Shown here piece after piece: positions 11,265-19,410 of a stretch of 24,295 bases of DNA. The stretch comes from a virus. Each line of letters starts with the position of its first letter. Position 1 is the stretch's first letter. Where the stretch lies: positions 1-24,295 of IMG/VR virus record IMGVR_UViG_3300043786_000232. One strand, given 5' to 3'. The translations under genes and the position numbers were made by a program. The notes under the pieces were generated by a model. The model did no database searches. It was not told the DNA's origin and saw only the letters and a list, made by a program, of their open reading frames with translations.

Positions 11265-11854
11265 ACCGCTTCTTCCTTCCGCTTCCTTCTCAACCTACGT
11301 TGCCGAGCAGCCTCAATCTGTAACTTCGCAGTCTCACGCTTATGCGCTTCGTCCTGCTCAATGACGATCTGCTTCCACATCTTTTCGTACCGGCTCCACA
11401 AATCACCCAGTTCAGCTGGTGCCTTATAGACCATAGTCTCGCGCAACTCAGCAAACATCGCATCCAATCTTGACCGGACGATGACGCGCATCAATGCCCG
11501 CTTGCCGACCGAATCCGTACCTGTGTACACCTGTGTTGCTTCTGCTTCCTGCTGGATAAAGACCTTGCCTATCTTGTCGTACTCATCCATCAGCACACCA
11601 AGATCATTGCCGATCTTGATGAAGACATCATTGGGATCAGCCCTGCCAATCTCCTGTACCTTTGCAACCTCCTCGTTATACTGAATCTTCTGAGCGTTCG
11701 TCGGATTCGGTATCTTCCCGAACTGCGTCTTCAGATCTTCCAGTACATCCTTGACCTCACCCGCTGCGCCCTTGATGTCCTTGTATAGCTGGCATCCTTT
11801 CTTGACGGCAGCAACAGCAGCATTGGCAGCAGCAAGTAGGGTTAGCGGATCCAC
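11144..11854 (-). CDS. Tail-anchored phage protein of unknown function
   Basis: This 236-residue protein opens with a hydrophobic Ala-rich helix (LTLLAAANAAVAAV). A largely helical soluble body follows (coil-like VKDVLEDLKTQFGKI, then IGNDLGVLMDEYDKIGKVFIQQ). A very basic stretch (RQRRLRRKRKEE) leads into a membrane helix at about 195-216 (VGAILFVVVWYVGTLLLL). Start is GTG 11854, three bases past the previous stop. Comparable genes sit between fibres and lysis genes in podoviruses of aquatic bacteria. The last 40 codons overlap the next membrane-protein gene. No function known. Confidence 0.75.
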   Translation of the reverse strand: MDPLTLLAAANAAVAAVKKGCQLYKDIKGAAGEVKDVLEDLKTQFGKIPNPTNAQKIQYNEEVAKVQEIGRADPNDVFIKIGNDLGVLMDEYDKIGKVFIQQEAEATQVYTGTDSVGKRALMRVIVRSRLDAMFAELRETMVYKAPAELGDLWSRYEKMWKQIVIEQDEAHKRETAKLQIEAARQRRLRRKRKEEAVWVGAILFVVVWYVGTLLLLRTSQTYRGHYSSPWWSCVLC

Positions 11855-11857
11855 ATA

Positions 11858-12136
11858 TTAAAACAAGTGCAGTTGTTTCTTCATGGCAATCAGCTCCTCG
11901 CGCAAGGCATCATTAGCCTCCTCGCACTTACGGTTCTGTTCCTCGACAGCAGCCAGCCGATCAGACAGCCGTGCGACTTCCTCGCGCAGAGTAGCGATGA
12001 CCTGCTGCCACGCAGCGTCAGTAGCATCAGCGGCCTTGTTGCTGCGGCTGTCGGCCATGATCTTCTGGTACATACCGTAGGCACCAGCGCCAGCAGCAGC
12101 AATACCGACACCAAGGTTAGTCAGCCAATCATTCAC
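11858..12136 (-). CDS. Membrane-anchored coiled-coil protein
   Basis: The protein has 92 residues from GTG 12136, chosen because AGAGGT lies five bases upstream; an ATG at 12193 would add residues that fall in the preceding gene. An N-terminal Ala/Gly-rich helix (LGVGIAAAGAGAYGMYQ) is followed by a polar coiled coil (QQVIATLREEVARLSDRLAAVEEQNRKCEEANDALREELIAMKKQ). The shape resembles small phage lysis or holin-associated proteins, but nothing specific is recognised. It overlaps the upstream gene by 8 nt. Confidence 0.65.
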   Translation of the reverse strand: MNDWLTNLGVGIAAAGAGAYGMYQKIMADSRSNKAADATDAAWQQVIATLREEVARLSDRLAAVEEQNRKCEEANDALREELIAMKKQLHLF

Positions 12137-12293
12137 TTGGCACCTCTGGCTCTGGGTCAGGCACCTCGGTGATACCGATGGCGTTCTTCTCATGGATCGT
12201 GGTCAGTCGCAGCCAGTTAGCTGGGTAGGATGTGCCATCGGCATCCTTAAATGGGGTGTCGAGTGGGAGGGCGACTCCGTTTAGTAGAAACAT
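12129..12293 (-). CDS. Small conserved-type tail-region protein, 54 residues
   Basis: ATG 12293 follows GAGGT (12303-12299), which overlaps the adhesin stop. The product begins MFLLNGVALPLDTPF and continues with a DADGTSYPANWLRLTT segment, then EKNAIGITEVPDPEPE. I associate this layout with a small protein that often follows tail-fibre genes in phages and reads like a DUF-type chaperone or fibre-assembly partner. That role is a guess. Protein-like content and coupling on both sides make the gene convincing. Confidence 0.8.
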   Translation of the reverse strand: MFLLNGVALPLDTPFKDADGTSYPANWLRLTTIHEKNAIGITEVPDPEPEVPSE

Positions 12294-12301
12294 GGTTTAC
12301 C

Positions 12302-14638
12302 TCATCGGGCTAAAGAATTACGAAATGGCGTTTCGGCGAAAGCCATAAATATGTATGTGCCGCCGCTGGCGTTCCACCCGCCACCGAGATTTCTAATCTT
12401 AAATCCGTTACTTAACATATCTACAAAATTTGCGGCAGCCTCCGCAGAAGATGCCTCGGCATAAAGCAGCAAATCGTTTGGATTTTCTGGATCTCTGGCA
12501 GTGTCGTGAAGACACCAACTGAACCCAGATGTATCTGTCCGTTTAAGCATCACATACCTCGGCCTAAACCCGCAGAACACAAAAGGACCGTCAGTTGACC
12601 CGTTGCCTGTGTAGCTGCCGAAGCGACTAAACCCTGCGACTTCGCTGAATAGGTAGGCTACATAGGTTGCTGTATTGACGTTAATTCCGTCACCAGCAAT
12701 ACTGAATACAGAAGAAGTTGGCGCAGTTTTAAAATAAGGATCATCTGCTGCGTTTGCCGTAACTTGCCGCGATGACGTTGTATTTAAATACAGCCAACCC
12801 GTAGAGCCGGTATCGTTGAGTGCCTTTGAGTAGACCCACCAATTTGACGTGGAATCCCTGCGCTTTGTAACAATAAAAACTGGAGCAACGCCAAGACCAT
12901 GCCCAACAGTAGCACCTGCCGTTCCATTGCCCGTATACGTCACAATGTCGAAGCCCTGCGTTGCGCCTTCTTTCCAAAACCATCCAACAGCGTTGGTTTG
13001 ACTAAGGCCAGCGTCGCTGGAATAGGTAACGCCGTTAGCATCAAACGACACGATGCCGAGCGAATCATTCGCTCCCTCTGCGGCTGTGCTACTTGAATTT
13101 AATCCCTTCGCTCCTACACCTCTTACCTTGTCATACAGATAGTGTTGATAAGTTTGATTACGGGATTTATGCCATACCAGATCAGGCGCAAAACCAAGAC
13201 CTGATACAACGGTGGCATTGTTGTAAAGCGCAATATCAAAATACTGATTGCCCTTCAGGATAGTCAACTGGGGCAGGTTTAGCGTGTTTAGTGCTTTGAA
13301 GCCTGTTGGTGGTGTGTAGCTGAAAGGGCGCTGGCCGAAGTTGGCAGCAACTACGCAAACACCGCCGACATTTCGGTCTGTCACATAAGCGTAGGCATCA
13401 CCCGTAATGCCAGTAAATGCTGCGTTAGTTCCAGCGGCAGGGTCACCGCTTGCTTGCCATGTGCCGTTCTTAGCCCACCAAATACGACCATTGGTAGCAT
13501 CGTAGGCAATGCCGATTACATCGTTCGTTGTGTAGGTAGCGCCAAAAGAAACAGCACCGCCAGATGTTGAAAACTTGTTTCCTGTGTCAGCTTGGTATGT
13601 AAATAAAGTTCCCTGCTTAACATCGCTACCCGGAAAGATGCTGATACCAAGGTCAGCAATACCGCCGTTGCTGGTTGGTGTGAACTCCCAATAAAATTTG
13701 CCAGAGTTCATCGCCATCGTTGCACGACAGTTGCTCCCACCAACAGTTCCAGTGGTGACATCTAAGTTGCCGCCAGCAATACTTCCATCTAAACGGTCAA
13801 GCGGATTCATTACCGCATAATTCCCCCGCCCATTCCCGCCGTCAGCCCACTGAGTCGGCACATCCAGCATCGAGTCGTATGTAACACCAGCAGTCACGCT
13901 GATGTTGTTCGGTGTCCAGTTGTTGCCGTTGCCTGAGTAGTCCTTGCCGATAGTTGTGGCAGTAGCGCCGGTGTTGTCGCTAAAGTTTAGGTAGAAGCCG
14001 TTAGTGCCGTAGGTTCCTGTGTACTTAATAGGTGACCATACGCCAGTAGTAGCATCAGTTTGACCAAATGATGATGGTGTTAAGGCTTGGCCGTCAATAA
14101 AATTGACTTCGGTTAGGTAGCCGTCAAAAAACAAAGATGCGCCGTTCAGATCGCCAATAGTGGTTAGCGTTGCGCTGTTCAAATACCCGTCATAATTTAA
14201 TGATGGGTAGGAAGCCGTTGCTAAAGCAGTCTGCTGAACTCCATTTACATATATTTTTACTCTGTTGGATGATGTTGCTTGAGTTGTGTCAAATGCAATT
14301 GCAATGTGATACCAAGCAGACGGGTCACGGAATACGGCAGAAGTTGTAAGTTGCCAATTCCAACTTGGTGATGCGTAATCTCCGATGTTTAATCGTTCGT
14401 TAGCATCAAATTCAAAGTAAAACGCAGCAACGCCACCTGTATTGTTTGTGCCAGCAATAAATCTTCGCGCCCCATTTATAGCGCCTCGCTTTACCCAATT
14501 ACTCCATGTCCAAGTTTTTCGGTTGCTGGCACTAGCAGGTGTTCGATTAAAATAAGCAGACGCACTCGACCGCAACCGAACGCTGCGGCTGATCTGGTAG
14601 CCCTCTGGGCCAAGCAGTAATGGCAGTGCGTCAATCAT
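12302..14638 (-). CDS. Receptor-binding/adhesin protein with LamG- and SPRY-like domains
   Basis: This 778-residue protein begins with a short lead (about 1-25). A concanavalin/LamG-like jelly roll follows (about 28-200, with TWTWSNWVKRG, AWYHIAIAFD and RVKIYVNGVQQ). A linker (YDSMLDVPTQW) leads to an SPRY-like domain (about 290-450: GKFYWEFTP, DVIGIAYDATNGRIWWAKNG). From about 450, two or three beta repeats carry VGHGLGVAPVFIVTKRRD and a similar GLGFAPDLVWHKSR. This set is typical of phage side fibres that bind surface sugars. ATG 14638 overlaps the fibre stop (ATGA). Specificity cannot be read. Confidence 0.82.
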   Translation of the reverse strand: MIDALPLLLGPEGYQISRSVRLRSSASAYFNRTPASASNRKTWTWSNWVKRGAINGARRFIAGTNNTGGVAAFYFEFDANERLNIGDYASPSWNWQLTTSAVFRDPSAWYHIAIAFDTTQATSSNRVKIYVNGVQQTALATASYPSLNYDGYLNSATLTTIGDLNGASLFFDGYLTEVNFIDGQALTPSSFGQTDATTGVWSPIKYTGTYGTNGFYLNFSDNTGATATTIGKDYSGNGNNWTPNNISVTAGVTYDSMLDVPTQWADGGNGRGNYAVMNPLDRLDGSIAGGNLDVTTGTVGGSNCRATMAMNSGKFYWEFTPTSNGGIADLGISIFPGSDVKQGTLFTYQADTGNKFSTSGGAVSFGATYTTNDVIGIAYDATNGRIWWAKNGTWQASGDPAAGTNAAFTGITGDAYAYVTDRNVGGVCVVAANFGQRPFSYTPPTGFKALNTLNLPQLTILKGNQYFDIALYNNATVVSGLGFAPDLVWHKSRNQTYQHYLYDKVRGVGAKGLNSSSTAAEGANDSLGIVSFDANGVTYSSDAGLSQTNAVGWFWKEGATQGFDIVTYTGNGTAGATVGHGLGVAPVFIVTKRRDSTSNWWVYSKALNDTGSTGWLYLNTTSSRQVTANAADDPYFKTAPTSSVFSIAGDGINVNTATYVAYLFSEVAGFSRFGSYTGNGSTDGPFVFCGFRPRYVMLKRTDTSGFSWCLHDTARDPENPNDLLLYAEASSAEAAANFVDMLSNGFKIRNLGGGWNASGGTYIFMAFAETPFRNSLAR

Positions 14639-16218
14639 TTGACATCACTCACAAGGCGAGCAGTGATGCGGCTGCTGCTCTCACAAAAATAAACTAGAAC
14701 GTCAACGGCGTTCGCGCTTGTGGTCAGCGTCGGCGCTGTGCCATTGCTGAACTTCCAGTTGCTGCCGTAGGCCAGCGTCCTCGAACCAGTTCCGTCTTGG
14801 GTGATGGTGATTGCGCCTGACTGACCTGCTGTCTGATTACTTGGATTCGCCAGTGTCCGGTTGCCACCCAGCGTCACGCTGAAGTTGTTTGCTACAGCGA
14901 AGTCAGGCGTGATCGTCGCGCCGTCTGTGAGCGCTGAGACTGCACCGCGCTGCGCCCTAGTAAACGTCTGTGTGACATCTGTCTTGGCTGTATCAACGTC
15001 ATACGCCTGTACGTCAACGCCTACCTCAACGTCCATTGCCTGCTGTGCTGCTGCTACTGTCGCCGCAGTGAACACGCCGATACCGACTGTCGTGCCACCA
15101 AGGTTTGTTCTGGCTGTGCCTGCATTCGTCAGGTCAGATAGGTTGTTTGCTTTGGCAAGGAAGTCTGTGCCTGAAACATAAGCCGCTACCCAGATGGTTC
15201 CTGTGTAGACATTCATCACCCCGGTTGTGCTGTTAAAGTACAGAGCGCCAGCTACCAGCGCATTGCCGTCGTTGTCTACTGATGGAGCAGAAGACTTAGC
15301 GCCGAGGTATCGGTCATCAAACGAATCGAAAGATGCCAGCGTCTGATCACGGGCAGCTTCAGCAGCAGACTGTGCCGATGCTGCGTTGGATGCTGATGTC
15401 GATGCACTGCTTGCAGAACTAGCCGCAGCCTGTGCATGGTACTTAGCAGAGAACTCACCACCAGCTACAGCGCCTGATGTCTTGGTCGCCCAATCGTTTG
15501 CCAGCGTAGCGGAGGCAGCAGCATTGGTTTCGCTAGTAGCAGCCGCAGCGGCACTTGATGTTGCAGACGCAGCATCCACCAGCAGCGACCACTTAGCCGC
15601 ATCGGTATTTGTGGAGATCGGCTGCGAACCGGTAGAAGTGTGCTGGGTAATACACTGCCAAATGTTATTGTTGCTGGTGTCTTTGACAATGTCTCGGACA
15701 TAGTACAGCGTGCCAGATGACCAGTTGCCACGGTTGGTACCAAGTGTTTCACCCAGTGCTGGGTTACCGTTTGCATCAAAGCCCAGCGTCTTGTTTGCCC
15801 GCAGCGTCGCCCTGGGCAGGGTCATGTTAATCGTTGTCGGATCAGTCTGCGGAGCTTGCAGAGCTCGGCTCAAGCCTTCCGAGTTCTGCTGGGCAAAGAT
15901 GGTTTGCTGATCCAGCTCATCGTTCAGCGTGTTAGCGAAGAAGTCGCCGCCGGTCACAAAGTCTGTGGTGCGCGAGATCGTCCGGTTGCCGACGATGGCG
16001 ATCTGCGTTGCACCCGTGGGTGTCGCCGTCAGCGTCACAAAGCCAGTGCCATTACTGTTGATCGTGACCGAGTAATCGGTGGTCAGGGTCAGCAGCGCGT
16101 CATCCTTGTATACCGCAATGTCGCCAGCTGCCAGAATCTCAAAGGTAAAGTTGTACGGGCCAGTGCCACTGGCTGCGTACACTACTCGCCTTGTCACATT
16201 GTTAATTGGCACGCCCAT
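14635..16218 (-). CDS. Tail fibre protein with T7 gp17-like N-terminus
   Basis: In this 527-residue protein the first ~130 residues (RVVYAASGTGPYNFTFEIL, ALLTLTTDYSVTI, RTTDFVTGGDFFANTLNDEL) match the virion-attachment domain of T7-type fibres. An Ala/Ser-rich coiled stalk (about 215-300, ATSSAAAAATSETNAAASA...) leads to DRYLGAKSSAPSVDNDGNAL and ALYFNSTTGVMNVYTGTIW, a motif shared by many fibres. The end is a beta-rich tip (NFSVTLGGNRTLANPSNQT). It holds the adsorption apparatus on the tail, with the 778-residue adhesin probably as partner. ATG 16218 has AGGAAGGA upstream. Confidence 0.88.
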   Translation of the reverse strand: MGVPINNVTRRVVYAASGTGPYNFTFEILAAGDIAVYKDDALLTLTTDYSVTINSNGTGFVTLTATPTGATQIAIVGNRTISRTTDFVTGGDFFANTLNDELDQQTIFAQQNSEGLSRALQAPQTDPTTINMTLPRATLRANKTLGFDANGNPALGETLGTNRGNWSSGTLYYVRDIVKDTSNNNIWQCITQHTSTGSQPISTNTDAAKWSLLVDAASATSSAAAAATSETNAAASATLANDWATKTSGAVAGGEFSAKYHAQAAASSASSASTSASNAASAQSAAEAARDQTLASFDSFDDRYLGAKSSAPSVDNDGNALVAGALYFNSTTGVMNVYTGTIWVAAYVSGTDFLAKANNLSDLTNAGTARTNLGGTTVGIGVFTAATVAAAQQAMDVEVGVDVQAYDVDTAKTDVTQTFTRAQRGAVSALTDGATITPDFAVANNFSVTLGGNRTLANPSNQTAGQSGAITITQDGTGSRTLAYGSNWKFSNGTAPTLTTSANAVDVLVYFCESSSRITARLVSDVK

Positions 16219-16245
16219 GTTTCAATCCTTCCTGTGGTAATTTTA

Positions 16246-19200
16246 CTAATCCATTGATTCTAAAGGAACCCTCGGCGTTTGTTGATATTTGCGCTTGGCC
16301 ATTTCCTGATTTTTTCTAACCTGGGAAACAAAGTCAGGGTGTTTAGCTTCAAATATCGGGGACATAATTGTTTCCTCTTTGAACTCTGAAGTAATCCTGC
16401 CAAGCTCTTGAGTGATCCCCTCATAAGCGCCGTTTTGCATTTGATCCACAAAGCCAGGCGCAACCAAAGCGTTTCTTACTGCATCCCGATATGTCCGGCC
16501 ATCAACCTCAATCCTGTTCATGTACAGCAACATGTTGGAATATTCCAAATCATTCATTGTGACATTGGCAATTTTTCTATCTGGCTTTACAAGTGGCATC
16601 TTCCCCCTTGCCTTTGCAATCTCCAGAAGTCTGCGCTCATCAAATTCCAGATCCTCTTCCACCCGGTTAAATGGCAGGATCCACTTAATTGCATTATTGT
16701 CACCGGTCTTTATTTCTTGGCTCCAAATATTTCTGGCAACCGGAATCAATGACTCACCGTCATCCCGCTCGGATGAGGAAAGTATTGGGGTCTTGGCTGC
16801 CCAGCTGCGGAACATAAAATCAAAATATTTGTACTCTGTTGGCAGGCTAGGATCTACCGTTACCTCGCGCTTTAGCGGGTCAAGGGTGTCCTCAATTTGC
16901 TTGAGCAGGCCGCTGTAAGGCATTGGCACAGGCACGACACCACCAATCATGCTCTGAGCTGCGTTGCCAAAGAATGCCCTAGTGGCCGCATGCGACGACT
17001 CTGATTTTGGGTCGCGCTTTACTTCCTCAATCATGGTCGCAAACTTTGACATGCCACTAAGGAATGGCAGCTCGCCAATATATTTGAACGGCATCAGGCT
17101 GGCATAAAGCAAAAGGTCGTGCCACTCGTCGTCATCTTCTTTGCCGTACACAACCCCTGTTTCTGCGAGCGTGGCAGCAATACCCAGCATGCCGCCAATC
17201 GGCTCAAGGCCAGCGTAGCTGTAGTAGGCATCACCAACCTTGCAGGAAAATGGCTGCCAACCGGTAGTCTCTCGCAGGAATTTGCGACGCTCTGGATCTG
17301 TCGGACCAGCGCCAGTACAGGTTCCATCCATTGCCAAATGAAATCCAAGCGCCATAAAGGCAGCGCCCTGGGATGCCTTACCAAGCGCCATCTGGCGGCG
17401 AGCACCACCAGCAAGGTAATCCTCGCGGATCTCTTTAATTGCCATTTGACCCAATGGTGTTCTGGCCAGCATAGCTTTTTGCGCGTTGATAACAGTCTTG
17501 ATATACGGCGCGATAAAAGTGCCGATTGGTCCAGCTCCCATGTTGTCGAGCTTGTTTCTTGACTGCATCAAGAAATTACCAAATCCACCAAGATCAGACT
17601 GCAAAGATCCCTCAAGCACGGCTGTATCAATTTTGTCTAGCACTCTAGCGGTTGGGCTAGAGATTTGATACGCCATATTATCCAGCGCCTTGGTTTCATC
17701 CACGCCGTTTCTCATGGCCATCAGCGCATCTCTGGCAGCCAATCGTCGGCCTTCCATGTTGGCGACCAGAGCTTTCACAAACTCGTCGCCAAACAAGTTT
17801 GCTCTACCTGGTAAGCGAATTGCCTTACCTAAGAAATCAACCGCCAGCGCCATCGGGCTCTCAGGATCGGCAAATAATTTTGCCGTGATTGCCGGATCTG
17901 GAACCTTGTCTACATCCTTGCCCACTTTATAGACCGGCGCGTCAGTCACAAATGCCTTGGCTCCAGCTGCCCAGGCTTTGGGCATTGTATGCATCCATGT
18001 TGCATACTCAATAATCGCCTCACTTAAAAACACCTCGTCAGCAGAGTTGCTGCCAAAAATAGGCGTGATGATTGTCTTGTCAATTGCTTTGCCGGCAGTT
18101 GCAGCAAAACCACTATCCGTGGCTCTGGAAAGCGAACCAACCAAGTTTGCAAAGAAGTTGCGCTCTGCCGAGTTGGTGCTCGACATCAGCCCCATTTGAT
18201 AGATTTCTTTCCAGACCTTACCGAGCTGCTGAGTTGTGGTGCCGGCAAGATCAACAAACTTCGCCTTTTGCTGCGCGTTTAATTCAAGATAAGCCGAGGC
18301 AAGTTCTTTTAGGTTTGCCCTGCCGCCCATTTCATTGAGCAGGTTTGTAATTTGCTGCGGGTCACTGATGCCGACGGTGCCATCAACAGGCAGCCTGAAA
18401 GATCGTAGGGCGCGAGCGCTCTCAGTCTGAGCTGCTTTCAATCGCATTTGAATTGCAGCATGAGTGGCCAAGTGATCACGCAGCTCAAGCAATAGCTTAT
18501 CGTCCTCCGTGCCAACTGGCATGCTCTTAACTTTGTTGGCAATCGAATCTAGCTTGTTGGATGATCTAACAAGCAAATGCCTAGCGGCAACCAGCTGTTC
18601 GGCATTGAATGTCGTGCCAATCTTTGCCATCAGAAGATCCGGCGCTATGTCCAGCTTGGATGCCATATCAATGACAGCCTGGTCTTTAAGCACGCCGCGC
18701 TTTGCCTGGTCTATTTCTTTGGCAAACAAATTACTGGTGGCATTGATTGCTTTGTCAATATCCTGCTCAGATTGCAAGTAATTAAAATTAAAATCTACCT
18801 TGTCAACCTCATTGCCATAACCAGAAACAAATTTAGTGGCATCATCTTCAGACACGCGATTGATAATTACTCCTGGAAACTCCTCTAGTGGCTCACCCAT
18901 TTTTTGGGAGGCAGCAATTGCCGACTGCATTTCATCAGACGTTGCCAAAGTTGTTTGAATCGGATCTGGCGGCGCAACAGACTCGTTGCCCTTGGTAGCG
19001 TCTTTAAGTTTTGTTTTTTGCTTTTTACTTAGCTTGGTGTTCGTTGATTTCTCAATGCTTACCTTCGCATCAATATAAGGCAAGCCCTGATCCGCAGCTT
19101 TTTTAATCTGCGAATCAACTTGAATAATCTGCTTTGCACCTTGTACTTTTTCAGTAGCCGCCTTAGTTGCAATTTTTTCAACTGACTCAGCCACGGCTGA

Positions 19201-19410
19201 ATCGGCGACTATTGAAGACTTGGAATCAAATGCTTTTGCAATAACTTTTGCTGGCCGGACAAAAACATCGGCCAAGCCGGCAACCTGCATACCATCCATG
19301 CTAGCCTCTTCTGGCGCTGGCATGGACGGCATCGGCTCATTGATTATTTGTGCCGCTGGCTCTGCTTCTGGCAGGATAGAGCTGATGCGCTGCTCAAGTG
19401 ACTCGGCCAT
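16246..19410 (-). CDS. Large internal virion/injected protein
   Basis: This 1054-residue protein occupies the slot of T7 gp16 but shows no lytic transglycosylase signature I can find. The front is A/P/E-rich and charged with coil-like stretches. A hydrophobic segment at about 670-770 includes MALGFHLAMDGTCTGAGP, TTGWQPFSCKVGDAYYSYAG and IGGMLGIAATLAETG. I recall such segments in large phage polyvalent or injected proteins. It probably travels in the capsid and enters the cell with DNA, perhaps forming the trans-envelope tube. Its ATG overlaps the upstream stop by one base (TAATG). Confidence 0.75.
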   Translation of the reverse strand: MAESLEQRISSILPEAEPAAQIINEPMPSMPAPEEASMDGMQVAGLADVFVRPAKVIAKAFDSKSSIVADSAVAESVEKIATKAATEKVQGAKQIIQVDSQIKKAADQGLPYIDAKVSIEKSTNTKLSKKQKTKLKDATKGNESVAPPDPIQTTLATSDEMQSAIAASQKMGEPLEEFPGVIINRVSEDDATKFVSGYGNEVDKVDFNFNYLQSEQDIDKAINATSNLFAKEIDQAKRGVLKDQAVIDMASKLDIAPDLLMAKIGTTFNAEQLVAARHLLVRSSNKLDSIANKVKSMPVGTEDDKLLLELRDHLATHAAIQMRLKAAQTESARALRSFRLPVDGTVGISDPQQITNLLNEMGGRANLKELASAYLELNAQQKAKFVDLAGTTTQQLGKVWKEIYQMGLMSSTNSAERNFFANLVGSLSRATDSGFAATAGKAIDKTIITPIFGSNSADEVFLSEAIIEYATWMHTMPKAWAAGAKAFVTDAPVYKVGKDVDKVPDPAITAKLFADPESPMALAVDFLGKAIRLPGRANLFGDEFVKALVANMEGRRLAARDALMAMRNGVDETKALDNMAYQISSPTARVLDKIDTAVLEGSLQSDLGGFGNFLMQSRNKLDNMGAGPIGTFIAPYIKTVINAQKAMLARTPLGQMAIKEIREDYLAGGARRQMALGKASQGAAFMALGFHLAMDGTCTGAGPTDPERRKFLRETTGWQPFSCKVGDAYYSYAGLEPIGGMLGIAATLAETGVVYGKEDDDEWHDLLLYASLMPFKYIGELPFLSGMSKFATMIEEVKRDPKSESSHAATRAFFGNAAQSMIGGVVPVPMPYSGLLKQIEDTLDPLKREVTVDPSLPTEYKYFDFMFRSWAAKTPILSSSERDDGESLIPVARNIWSQEIKTGDNNAIKWILPFNRVEEDLEFDERRLLEIAKARGKMPLVKPDRKIANVTMNDLEYSNMLLYMNRIEVDGRTYRDAVRNALVAPGFVDQMQNGAYEGITQELGRITSEFKEETIMSPIFEAKHPDFVSQVRKNQEMAKRKYQQTPRVPLESMD

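Noticed and set aside
12302-16218. Possible diversity-generating retroelement acting on the fibre genes
   Set aside because: No reverse transcriptase, template repeat or accessory gene is visible in the window.
16219-16245. GTTTCAATCC string resembling a CRISPR repeat end
   Set aside because: Occurs once, with no repeat-spacer array; it is the reverse of the fibre gene ribosome-site region.
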